Positions 50,419 to 62,126 of a stretch of DNA of 64,000 nt are shown piece after piece. Positions within the stretch are counted from its first letter, which is position 1. The number at the start of each line of letters is the position of its first letter. The stretch covers positions 11,422,501 to 11,486,500 of the forward strand of contig CP114486.1 of assembly GCA_027186245.1 (NCBI GenBank), read 5' to 3'. Origin of the DNA: Coriaria nepalensis (Eukaryota; Streptophyta; Magnoliopsida; Cucurbitales; Coriariaceae). The position numbers and the translations under genes were made by a program. Below the pieces are notes generated by a model. It had not been told where the DNA came from and made no database searches. It saw nothing but the letters and a program-made list of their open reading frames with translations.

Positions 50419-52641
50419 ATGCCCCTCCCAGAAGCAGACCACGACCAACCTCTCCTCCACGAACTCGTACCAGAAAACGACGAAGAAACCGCCTACGACG
50501 CATCGGAAAAGGTCCGCGTCACCATCCCCAACGAATCCGGCTCCGACTCCGACGCGCCACCTCCGTTCTCATGGAAGAAGCTCTGGCTCTACACCGGTCC
50601 GGGCTTTCTAATGAGCATAGCGTTTCTCGACCCAGGAAACCTGGAGGGCGATCTTCAGGCCGGCGCCATAGCTGGGTACTCGCTTCTTTGGCTGCTCATG
50701 TGGGCCACAGCGATGGGGCTTCTGGTTCAGCTTTTGGCAGCTCGGCTCGGCGTGGCGACTGGGAGACACTTGGCTGAGCTGTGTAGAGAGGAGTATCCGA
50801 CGTGGGCGAGGATGGTTTTGTGGGCCATGGCTGAGGTAGCTCTAATCGGGGCGGATATCCAGGAAGTCATAGGCAGTGCTATCGCTATTAAGATTCTGAG
50901 TAATGGGATTTTGCCTCTCTGGGCTGGTGTTATCATCACCGCTTTTGATTGGTCAGTTTTTTCTTCTTTGTTAATTTTATTTTCACTTTTTTGATGAGTT
51001 TCTGCAAATTCATCAGTTTTCATTTCTGTGTTTTAAATAAATTTTTTATTTACTTTTAGTTGATCAATTTCATTCATTTCTTTCTTCTTGGTAATAAAAT
51101 TTTGAGCTTTTTTTTTTCTTTTTGACTAGTTTGAAAGATTCTATCGACAAGAAATGGTCAACTTCAGTCAGTTTCTTCTACTTTCTGTCTGATTTCATTT
51201 TTTATTTTTTACTGGAGTTTTTTTACAGCTTTATATTTCTCTTCCTTGAGAATTACGGGGTGAGGAAACTAGAAGCAGTGTTTGCAATCCTGATAGCCAC
51301 AATGGGCCTCTCTTTTGCATGGATGTTTGCCGACGCTAAACCCGACGGCACAGAGCTCCTCCTCGGTAAACTAACAAGCTCTCTTTTAAACTGTATTTCA
51401 GTTGGATTATATAACAAGCTCTATTCAAGTTTCTCTGTTTGGTATCAGTTTTTTAAAACGTTTTTCATATTTTAAAAAATTGAGATCACCCCTGATTCGG
51501 TAACAATTTTTAGAATTATTTTTCATGTTTATAAATGTAAAAATTGTTTTTTCAACTGTCAATTACATTTAACAACTGTTTTTTTTTTTCTTTCTTTTTT
51601 TCCATTTTTTTTCTTTCTTTCAATTGTAATTTACCATTTTTTTTTTATTTGTAGGCATTTTGATCCCAAAGCTTAGTTCAAGAACAATAAGACAAGCAGT
51701 GGGAGTGGTAGGCTGTATTATAATGCCACACAATGTATTCCTACACTCGGCCCTTGTCCAATCACGAGAAATCGATCATGGCAAAAAATCCCATGTCCAA
51801 GAAGCTCTTAGATACTACTCAATAGAGTCCACTCTAGCCCTTATAATCTCCTTCATCATAAACCTTTTCGTTACAGCCGTTTTCGCCAAGGGCTTTTTTG
51901 GGACCGATTTAGCTTCTAGTATCGGGCTTGTAAATGCCGGACAATATCTTCAAGATAAATACGGAGGCGGGCTTTTCCCCATCTTGTATATTTGGGCCAT
52001 CGGGCTTTTAGCTGCCGGGCAGAGTAGCACGATTACAGGCACCTACGCCGGGCAGTTTATAATGGGCGGGTTTTTTAATCTGGGGATGAAGAAGTGGCTT
52101 AGAGCTTTGATTACTAGAAGCTGTGCGATTATACCGACTATCATTGTTGCCCTTATCTTCGATACTTCTGATCAAATGCTGGATGTTATGAACGAATGGC
52201 TTAATGTTCTTCAGTCCATTCAGATCCCTTTTGCTCTCATTCCGCTTCTTTGTTTGGTTTCCAAAGAGCAACTCATGGGCTCTTTCCAAATCGGGCCTCT
52301 TCTTAAGGTATGATACTCGGTTTTTTTTTAATAACTGTTTGAGCTTTTTATTGCGTGTACTGTTTAGTTTATTTTCCAACGGTTCGAGCTTTTAATTTTC
52401 TTCTTTTTAATAGATGGTTTCGTGGCTTGTGGCTGCATTGGTGATAGCGATAAACGGGTATCTTCTACTAGACTTCTTCTCCAACGAAGTAAACGGGGCG
52501 TTTTTCGGAACTGCACTTTGCGCTTTTACATCTGCATATGTTGCTTTCATCGTCTATTTAGTGTCGAGTAGCGTGACGTTTTCGAGCTGGTCCAATTTAA
52601 TCCCACCTAAGAAGAGTAGCAAATTAGACATCCAAACTTGA
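50419..52641 (+). CDS. NRAMP3: NRAMP3/NRAMP4-type divalent metal transporter
   Basis: NRAMP3/4 are tonoplast proton-coupled exporters that release Fe and Mn from the vacuole, important in germination. Four exons, 50419-50951, 51229-51365, 51655-52307 and 52414-52641, with closed phases give 516 residues. The acidic N-terminus contains PLL (residues 11-13), matching the vacuolar-sorting dileucine region of NRAMP3/4. Transmembrane helix 1 carries the metal-binding DPGN (71-74), helix 6 carries MPHN (247-250), and the consensus transport signature [19 protein letters not shown] is intact. About 12 hydrophobic segments are visible. The first ATG is used. The C-terminus is short and polar. Whether it is the NRAMP3 or NRAMP4 orthologue is not decidable; it probably predates that split. 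Confidence 0.95.
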
Positions 52642-53080
52642 CTGCTGCTCTCTATATATGTATTTATATCTGCAGCTCAATTCTCATTTGCAGAAAAGGA
52701 GTGGTGGGTGGGAATTAGCCTTGTATCTTGAAGATCAAAATATCTTCATCTCTTCTTATACTTCCAATAGTATCAAATGCACACCTAACCGAAAGTTTCG
52801 AGTTTCCTCTTGCTTGTGCAAATTTTCGATTTTCCTCTTTTGAGTTTCCTCAGTTCGATCTATACTTCGATCTTTATTTCTTCATTTTACTTCAAGATTC
52901 AAAATCTTAGAGTTGAACCTTTGTAATGTAATTTTATCAGTATAGTTACGCTTTTATTGTTGATTTCTCTTGCAACGGAATAAAAAATATATTTTCTACT
53001 TTGTATTTTCTTTGAATTATGGTTTCGTTTCGTTCTGCAACTCAAGTAGCAGCTACAAAATTGGACTGATTCTTTCAAAG
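52642..53080. other. NRAMP 3' region
   Basis: Probable 3' UTR and spacer. No gene recognised. Confidence 0.45.
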
Positions 53081-53085
53081 AAAGT

Positions 53086-56000
53086 ACTTGATGGGTCATC
53101 TGCTCGATGGCTCAATGGCATGATTTTCTATTGTGTCATCGATACCCTCGAGCCATCAGGCCCCTCGAGACATATATTTTATTTTTTATTTATTTCTTTT
53201 TTTTATTCAAGATTACTGATTTCTATTTAATTTTATTTAACAGAAATGAAGAGGTTTTTTTTTTTTTTTTCATAATGCTTCAATGGTGAATATAAAGATA
53301 ATATGAACCGAAATGAGAATCATAATTTGTCGTATTGCCATTCAAATCATAAAGAGAGATTGACTGAAACATTGGTGGAATCTAATCACTTATAGTTAGT
53401 TATTAGATATTAATAAAAAACAATGACTGCAACTAATTTAGATCGAAACTATCATACTAGTTGGTTAGTATATTGTGGTTTTCGCCACTATATATAAAAA
53501 ATAACCAAAACATGAAGGGGCTTATTCGCCACTTACAATGTAAAGAGGAAAAATATCTATTGTATGTTATGTTGCTTCCTAAGATGGGAAGAGATTCATA
53601 TGGTGAAATCCTTCATTAATTTCATAACCTTCCTAATGTTCATGGTATTTCTAAGAGTGACATACCTCATATTGCTAATCTACAAGATGATTATATGAGT
53701 GACATACCCATTGTTGCTGTTAATAATCATGATAATTTTTTGTTAAACAACATTTTACATCAAAAAACGAATTCAAGGCTAGTCTATATATGCTCGTGAT
53801 GTATCAGAATTTTGAGTTCAAGGTTAAGAAGTTGAATAAGACTATGTTTGTAATAATGTGCATGAATCCAAATTGAAAGTGGCGATTTCATCCTGTGGGA
53901 AATAAGAATTCTTCATTTCTCAAATATAAACATTTATAGATGAGCACACATGTTCTAGTTTATTCATACAAGACAAACATCGACAATGATCTGCATCTAT
54001 GACTGGACAACATGCAATGGACAAGTAGAAAGGGTGTAACAAGACTTTTAAAGCGTCGTCAGCTATCATTAATATTGTCCAGAATGATCTCGGTATATAT
54101 ATTAGTTCTTTGAAAGTATAGAAATCTAGATCTGTTGCAAATGGCCTTATTAGAGATACAATCGAGGACAGTTACAAAAATTTAATATATTGGGTAGACA
54201 TGCTGGAATCGGTTAATCTGAGGACGTGATTGTACTTCTAATAGATGAATGTAATAAATTTCCATATTTTTTCTGAATTTTTAGAGCATCGGCTAAAGGG
54301 TTTCAATTTCTACAAAGAGTTATTTATATTGATAAAATCTTTTTGAAGTTTAAATACAAATGCCCTCTTTTGGCCACAACGGCCAAATATGGTAACAAAC
54401 ACATTTATCAATTAGAATGGATTATAGTTGATTCAGAGAATGATGCATCATCGACTCGGTTCTTGAGTAGGCTGAAGGGCTTGATCCTCAAAGTTGTCAA
54501 TTTGGTTTTTTTATCTAATCGGATAAAAAGTATTAGTAATGTTATATGTAGTGTTTACCTAAAAGTGAAATATGTTGCATGCATCTGGCACCTCGGCCAA
54601 AACATCAAGACCAATTTTAAGTGTGATGGGATTCTCGAGCTATTCAACAAGGCTGCCAGAGCATATAAGGTTCGCGAATTTAATACATACTTCAACGAGA
54701 TAAGACTGCATACCTAGAGACAGCTAGTTTTGAACATTAGTCAAGACCTCATTTCAATGGTAATTGGTACGACATAATGACTAATAATATTATGAAATCT
54801 CTTAATGTTTCATTAAAGGATGCGTGTAACTATCCAATTATAATATTGCTTGATAATAATATCAGAAAGATAATGACTACTTAGTTCTATAACTGACAAA
54901 ATGTAGCAAACGAGACAAACACTCTATGGACACCTGAGGTAGAGAAAATGCTTCAGAGAAGACACAATGAATCTATAACAATAAAGAATGATAAAGTGAA
55001 TATACATACATATGAGGTTATCGGTATTTCAACTAATATTTTAGTGAATTTAAGGGATCATAGTTACACATATAGGGTGTTCCAACTTGATAAGTTATCG
55101 TGCGCCCATATTTTAGCAGCTGCGAGCCATAGAAGTATTTCACCACGCACGTTATGTGTAGAATGCTACATGACTTTAAATTGGAGGTGAGCATAATAGA
55201 ATTAATTTATTCTAAACTAGCGACTGATGACTAGGAATTTTCAGTCGCTTGAGATTTTACTTCCCGTAATGCATAAACAAAGTGGAAGACCTAAAAAAAG
55301 ACATATAACTTCAAGGGGGAATAACCACGAAAGAGAAATAAGTGTAACAAATGTGGCGGTGTTAGACATTATAAGACGACATGATGTAACCCAATTCCAC
55401 TTCCACTTCCTCCAAATCTCAATCAACCAAATTGATATATTTATTTTGCATTTCATGTCATATACCATATATTCATGTTGGTATTGTATGACTTTGATTC
55501 ACTTTTGTATTGTATAACTTTGAATCACTTTTGTATTGTAATGTTAAGGATTTAAGATTTGATGTTAAATGTTTAAGATCTAATATTTAGGGCTTCAAGT
55601 TTAAGATCTAATGTTCGAGTTTAGGATTTAAGGTTTAAGATCTTATGTTTAGGGTTTAAAGTTTAAGATCTAATATTCAGTGTTTAAGGTTTAAGATCTA
55701 ATATTTAGGATTTAATATTTAAGATATAATGTTTAAGGTTTAAGATATAATGTTTAAGATTTAAGATATAATATTTAAGGTTTAAGATATAATATTTAAG
55801 GTTTAAGACCTAATATTATGGTTTAAAGTTTAAGATCTAATATTTAGGATTTAAGGTTTAAGATATGACACTTAGGATTTAAGGTTTAAGATGTAATGTT
55901 AATCTTAGGGTTTAAGATATGACACAACTCGACATTTTCATGACTCACAAGCGGATCCACAAATGACCAATTTAAAATCTAAGGCATGAAATTATCATTA

Positions 56001-57010
56001 CCCCGCACTCTGGCTCACTTTCCAAGATAATAGATGGATTCGTAACCAAATACTTATATAGCAAATGGATTAACTATTAGCAAACATAAACCAAAAAATA
56101 GTAAGAGTTAAATATAAACTATAACCTATAAAGCAAGCAAAAATCTATATAAGTCATAAGTTTCATTTTTCGACTTCGTCCCTTTTGGCCGGTCCCTATG
56201 TGCAATGGTTTTCTTCTTAATCTTTCTTAAGCGATTGAATGGTAGTCTCATAACTAAGTCTATCCTAAGGGTATTGCTCGAACCATACTAAATTATTGGT
56301 ATTGACAAGGTAAATGGTCGGATCATATTCTCCCTCCCTTGTGCCAAAAGTACTGCCTCAATGAAATAGACACAAGCCATCTTCACAATTTCACTATTTT
56401 TGTTACTTCATGGCCCAACATCGCTTCTAAACTTCTATGCTAGCTTATACATATTGACAAACTTCCCATCAAGATATTTTTTCAATAGGTGGTCATCTTT
56501 TTTCTATTCGCGTAATTATATAGTCTGAAATATATTCACGATATTTCAACCCTATCACCTATGCAAACTCCCTCAGACCTAACCACATAAGCTTCTTGAA
56601 GTGCGTAAATCATAACTCATGCTTCTTCTTTCACTCCACTCGTTAGAGAATGAAGAAGTTAATAATTTGATCCGAGTTTTTGAGTTGGCCAATCACATCT
56701 AGGAAATGACTCAAACATGTAGACCTAAAAGACTTCAACTGTATTAGGGTAAGCTTCTTTCTTATGTTAGCAATCATTACTTCTTCTTTTGCTATCATAG
56801 TAATGCAGATCTTGAAACAAAGAACTTAGTCAATTATGAGTTTTAACTCACGTCATATTGATTTGTTCCACCTAAAATAAAAATAATTATACAAAACTAT
56901 ACAAAAATAAATTAAAACAAAAAACAAAAAACACTGTAATACTTGATGGCTCAATAGGCATAAGAATGGTCATCGAGCCATCGACCAATTCATATGAACT
57001 GTTCAATGGT
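53086..57010 (+). mobile_element. Degenerate Mutator-like element (MULE)
   Basis: A broken MuDR-type transposase reads on the plus strand between about 54200 and 55400. Pieces: YQLEWIIVDSENDASSTRF followed by SRLKG (54343-54717), the CIWHLGQNIK and LELFNKAARAY core of the MULE DDE domain, the SWIM-type zinc-finger relic VFQLDKLSCAHILAA (54948-55190), and a C-terminal SGRPKKRHITSRG basic tail with a decayed zinc knuckle (55227-55400). Stops and frameshifts separate the pieces. At 53086-53160 and 56938-56990 short related blocks built on GATGGCTCAAT and GAGCCATC occur on either side and may be remnants of the termini; the true ends are uncertain. Confidence 0.7.
55540..55925. repeat. Degenerate minisatellite, telomere-like
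   Basis: About 380 bp of tandem units built from GTTTAAGATCTAATATTTAG and variants, such as GGTTTAAGATATAATATTTAA and AGGGTTTAAG. The unit is about 20-30 bp and itself looks derived from the TTTAGGG plant telomere heptamer. It sits immediately downstream of the MULE transposase fragment. Confidence 0.85.
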
Positions 57011-57842
57011 CCCAAGAACCGTAAATCCTCCAAAATTTCAATTCAAATGCATATAATCACTAAAAAAAAATATGGAATCAATATGTCTTAACATTTACAC
57101 TAATATCTCAATTAATTTCAAAGAAAAACATACACAAAAAAAAAACAAATTTTAAGTGACATACCCGATGGATATTAGGCTGATTGATTTTCCCCATTGA
57201 TTTTGGTGTCATTATCATTTTTTGCTTTTCCTTCTCAGGCGATTCGACCGGAATATCTACGATGACACTTTTTTTTATATTTTTTTTTAGATTCGCTAAG
57301 TACTAACCATTGCATTTTCGATTAAATAATGAGTTACAAAATAGTTTTTAGATCTGCTAGGTTATTCTCAGATGGGTTTGATTCATATTATTTATGAAAT
57401 AGAGGGTTTTGAATTCAATAGGTGAATTGAAGGAGTTACTTTTTGAACGGTTTCAAATATTAGAGAACGAAAAATGCTTGACAGTTTTATATGGAAACAA
57501 ACTGTTTCCATTTAATTTTTTTTTTTTCCTTCGAATTTCGAACAGCGAGAAAGTAGGTATAAGAGTGGTTTGGTAAATTATATATATTTATATTTTTTAT
57601 TTAAGTAAGTAAAATAAATGTAAGACTACTCTATCAGAAAATTTTAATCGAAGGTATATTTTGTAATTATAACTTTTATTTGGAGTTAATATTCCAAATT
57701 TGTTCTTTTTTAAAACCCAATCTTTATAGGAGAGCCGTTTATTGTTATCCGATTCATCTGGCGGCTGCTAATGAATGGGTTATCGCCAATTGGCAATTTG
57801 GCGCTACGACAATGACACTTTTAACCATAATATAAATACGTA
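57011..57842. other. Intergenic upstream of PUB gene
   Basis: AT-rich with no gene recognised. Probably contains the PUB promoter; no clear TATA box can be assigned. Confidence 0.45.
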
Positions 57843-58739
57843 ATGACGCAAATATCCCCACCTTCCCCAACTGATCTGCCCTGCTCTAACCGCTACAAAG
57901 TTAATTTGATTAGGAAAAAGAATGAAAATGAAAAATTGAAAGAAAGCTCAAGCTCAAGCTCAAGCTCAAGGGGAAGTAGAAGGCGGAGTGTGGATTCAAA
58001 AGCTCGAGAGTTTTATTTTTCAGGTTCCATGTCGTCTTCTACTTTGATTCAAATATCCTTAGGGTTTTTGAATTTGTCTTCTTCGTTTTTATTTATTTAT
58101 TTATTTTCTTCTCTCATACTTAGATCGATTCGCTTCTGCGTTCTTGATACCTTAATTAGGGCTCTAATGATTCATTCATTTTGTTCTATATGCTGCTTGA
58201 GCTTTCAAATTCCTGCATTTTTGTTGTGTGGCTGCAAATTTCAAATTGAAAAGATGAAAAATTGAAATGCATCTCGAATCTGGAATTCTGAAGCCTTTTT
58301 TCTATATTCGAGTGAGGATTCATCTCAAATACTTTCTCCAATGATTAGAATCGTTTTTTTTTTTTTTTAATTACCGAGCTTAAGTTCGACTCTCATCATC
58401 TAGGTTTTCTTAGGTGTAGAACTCTCTTCCAGGAAATCGAATTCCTTCTTTGTCCAATTTTGTTTGTGAAGTCACTTTCTGTGTTCATTATTTTGTTTAG
58501 GTTCTGATCAAGGATCAGCAATGCCAGAAAAATCTATGTGCTTTTGGACTTATTAACTTCGCAAAACTGTGGTCCAAATAAAGGTAATTTTTTCCCAATC
58601 CTCCCTCTTATTTTCATATCAATTAGATTGCTATAAGATAGTTTTTCGTTTGTTATCACTTTGCTCGGTCAATATATAGCAGTTTAAATATTTTTCTTGG
58701 GGTTGCTTCTTTGTAATTGACTTCTGTTAGTATCAACAG
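57843..58739 (+). other. Probable 5' leader and leader intron(s) of the PUB gene
   Basis: This stretch is less AT-rich than its flanks. It carries an open frame from 57843 (ending 58265) that includes an AGCTCA hexamer repeat at about 57945-57970 coding for serines, but the product resembles nothing and ends in intron-like T-rich DNA. A leader exon near 58500-58583 (ending AATAAAG before GTAATTTT) and the acceptor CAACAG at 58734-58739 suggest an intron just before the coding exon. Confidence 0.45.
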
Positions 58740-58744
58740 GTGTA

Positions 58745-61700
58745 ATGGAGATATCATTGCTAAAGATGCTGCTGAACCAGATCTCCTTGTTTTCTAATCT
58801 ATCATCTTGTGATTGTATAAACTCGGAGTGTGTTCTGAAATATTACCAAAAGGCAGAGGATATATTGAAGTTGTTGAAGCCAGTGCTACATGCACTCTTT
58901 GGATCTGAAATTGCTTCTGATGAAGTGTTTAAAAATGCATTTGAAGAACTTGGTCATTCCATTGAGGAATTAAGAGAACTTCTTAAAAGCTGGAAACCTT
59001 TGGCTAGTAAAGTATATTTAGTAAGATATTTTCCATTATGCGTTTTTAGTTAGTGTTGATTAATCTTACTCATCATTTATGCTCGCCTAGTTTAAGTATG
59101 GTCACCATTAACTGGTTTTGACTAACTTTGATTTAGCTAATATTGGCATCAATAGCTTTTCATAATAACCTTTGTAAGGGCTAATGTGATTACTTACATG
59201 ATAATTGTAGTAAGTGGAGTCTGTGACTTATGGTGGTAAATTAATTGTTGCTGGAGATGGTGGGAGAGGCAATATAAATGCCCTCCCTAAATTCTTGTTT
59301 CATGCCAAAAGTGGATAGTTGTGGTTATGGTAAGGGCAGTAGTGACACTGCTTGTAAGTGGATGGCCATGATACCTTTTGTGGGTTTTAGTTAGTGGTTG
59401 AGTGAGTATATACTGTTTTTATGGTTCTTGGTGGTTGACTGAATTTTTTTGGCTCTTAGAGATTTGAGTTTGGTGCCACTTTTTATGGTATATACTCATT
59501 TCCTTTTCATGAACTTACACCTTTTGATTCAACTGTTCCTTTGGCTGAAAACTTATTTAGAATCTAAAATTTTCTTAAGGAACTTGTGGTGCGCTTGAGT
59601 TTCTTACTAAGTTTTGTACTTCCAATGACATTTATTAGAGGTTTGATGTTATTTTCTTGAGCCGTCATTCTTTTTTTTTTTTGCTTTAGCAAATGGATTT
59701 CTTCTTACCACTTACTATTTTTTGGATCGGACTAGGTTCTTCAAAGTGATTCGCTGATATCAAAGATTCGGAGATCTACTCTTGATATTTTCCAGCTCCT
59801 GCAGTGTTCGCATGAATATCTCTCTTCCGAGTTCAGTTCGACTCTTGAGGTAGAATCTAAGAAAAATACTTCTCTAGTGTTTAACTTTTCATTTTATTGA
59901 TGGAGCATAATTTATTGGTTATATTTATAACCATCACATATGGTTGTTGTACCATCAGTACCTGTAGTTTCAATCAGTACTACGAATCTCTATGTTGGAC
60001 TCTAAATCAAAAAGATGTTATGAATCAGTACCATCAGTACTTGTAGTTTCAATCAATCACTTTATGATGATTTCTAATGCTTGGTCTTATTGGTTGTAGC
60101 ACTGTGTGCAGAAAATCAAGCATATGGGACATGAAGAAACGCCAACTATAATGAAAGATGCTCTAAGGAATCAATTAGAGGGAGTTGAACCTTGCTCAGA
60201 TATTTTGGTAAAAATTGCAGACTCTCTAGGCTTGAGGTCAAACCAAGAAATCTTGATTGAGGCTGTGTCTCTCGAAAAGTTGAAAGAGAATGCTGAACAA
60301 GTTGAAAGGAATGAAGAAGCCGAATATATTGACCAAATGGTTGCTCTTGTAAATTGCATGCATGACCATCTTATAGTGGCAAAGCAATCTCAAAGCCATA
60401 ACCAAGTTCCAATACCATCTGATTTCTGTTGTCCTCTCTCTCTTGAGCTGATGACAGACCCTGTGATCGTGGCATCAGGTCAAACCTATGAGCGGTCTTT
60501 TATCAAGAGATGGATTGATCTTGGGCTTACTATCTGTCCAAAGACCCGACAAACACTTTCTCACACCAATTTGATACCTAATTATACCGTAAAGGGATTG
60601 ATTGCAAACTGGTGTGAGCTGCATAAAGTGATGTTGACTGATCCTATCAAGTCAGTGAACTTGACTCGACCATCTGCCCTTTTAGGTAGTAGACAGTCTG
60701 ATGGAAACACTAAATTTCCAGGGAAGAACCTAAATTCACAGTGTGAAAACCATAAACCATTGCTACGTCGTTCCCAAATGGAAGACTCATTGCCTTCTTC
60801 TGCTGGAAATAGTCTGGGTTCAGATATTGCAAGATTATCTCCTAGACATTCAGAAAACACATTGCCCGGTCAAATAAATTTGTCTCCATCCCGAACCAAT
60901 AATGGGTCTGAACAGCCTAGCAACCATAGTAGAACCTCATCAGCTTCTAGCCCAGTCTCTACTTCTCCTAAAGTAATGTCAAGTGATCTTTCTGGGGATG
61001 CAGAATCGGGCTCACAAAGAGAACAAGACTTCCCTGCCAGATTGCTGGATTTGAGAGCTCGAAACCATACACTAAGACGCCGGCCTTCTGATAGGTTTAG
61101 ACAAAGAATGGTTTCTTCTTCTACCCCTACTGAAATGAGACCTGACCTTTCTGAACTTGAAGCCCAAGTCCAAAAGCTGATTCAAGACTTAAATAACCCT
61201 TCACCCGATACAGTAAAAGCAGCTACAGCTGAACTAAGATTGCTAGCCAAGCACAATATGGATAACAGGATTGTAATTGCAAATTGTGGAGCTATTACCA
61301 TCTTAGTCAATTTGCTCCATTCTCAAGACCCAAAGATCCAAGAGAATGCCGTAACAGCTCTTCTTAACTTATCCATCAATGATAATAACAAAACTGCCAT
61401 TGCTCAGGCTGATGCTATAGAACCCTTAATCCATGTTCTTGAAACTGGGACCCCGGAGGCAAAAGAGAATTCCGCTGCTACTCTCTTTAGCCTTTCAGTG
61501 ATAGAGGATAACAAGGTCAGGATCGGACGGTCAGGAGCGATCATTCCTTTAGTTGATTTATTAGGGAATGGAACTCCTAGAGGAAAGAAAGATGCAGCCA
61601 CTGCTTTGTTTAATTTATCAATTTTTCATGAAAACAAGGCGAGGGTTGTACAAGCAGGAGCTGTAAGGCATTTAGTAGAGTTAATGGACCCAGCAGCTGG

Positions 61701-62126
61701 AATGGTTGATAAGGCAGTTGCTGTTTTGTCTAATCTTGCTACAATTTTGGAGGGAAGGAATGCTATTGGTCAGGAGGGTGGCATCCCTGTTTTGGTCGAG
61801 GTGGTTGAGTTGGGTTCAGCTAGAGGAAAGGAGAATGCAGCTGCTGCTTTACTGCACCTTTGTACTAATAGTAGTAGGTTCTGTAATATGGTGCTTCAGG
61901 AAGGGGCGGTCCCACCATTAGTGGCGCTTTCGCAATCGGGAACTCCTAGGGCTAAAGAAAAGGTATGTTCTCAGTCTTCTTTGTTTTTTTTTTTTCCCTT
62001 TTTCTTTGTATTTTATTTTTCATATATGTTTTATGATGAGAAAAAAGTGGGATACTTTTTTTACAGGCTCAGGCACTTCTTAGCTATTTCAGAAACCATA
62101 GACATGGTAATGCTGGTAGAGGGTGA
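58745..62126 (+). CDS. PUB4: U-box / ARM-repeat E3 ubiquitin ligase (PUB4/PUB2-like)
   Basis: Four coding exons: 58745-59020, 59736-59849, 60100-61962 and 62067-62126. All join in phase 0 and give 770 residues. The N-terminal UND helical domain includes GLRSNQEILIEAVSLEKLKE. The U-box begins about residue 235 (IPSDFCCPLSLELMTDPVIV) and continues with GQTYERSFIKRWID and CPKTRQTL. A Ser-rich disordered linker spans about 320-460. ARM repeats run from ELEAQVQKLIQDL to near the C-terminus, with units such as NAVTALLNLSINDNNK and NSAATLFSLSVIEDNK. The last exon encodes AQALLSYFRNHRHGNAGRG. U-box ligases with this architecture act with receptor kinases; PUB4 affects chitin and flg22 signalling, meristem maintenance and cytokinin responses. 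Slightly shorter than Arabidopsis PUB4. PUB2 is the alternative name. Confidence 0.95.

Noticed and set aside
57843..58265. 140-codon open frame as an independent protein gene
   Set aside because: Resembles no protein, contains a simple hexamer repeat and intron-like T-rich sequence, and sits where the PUB leader is expected.
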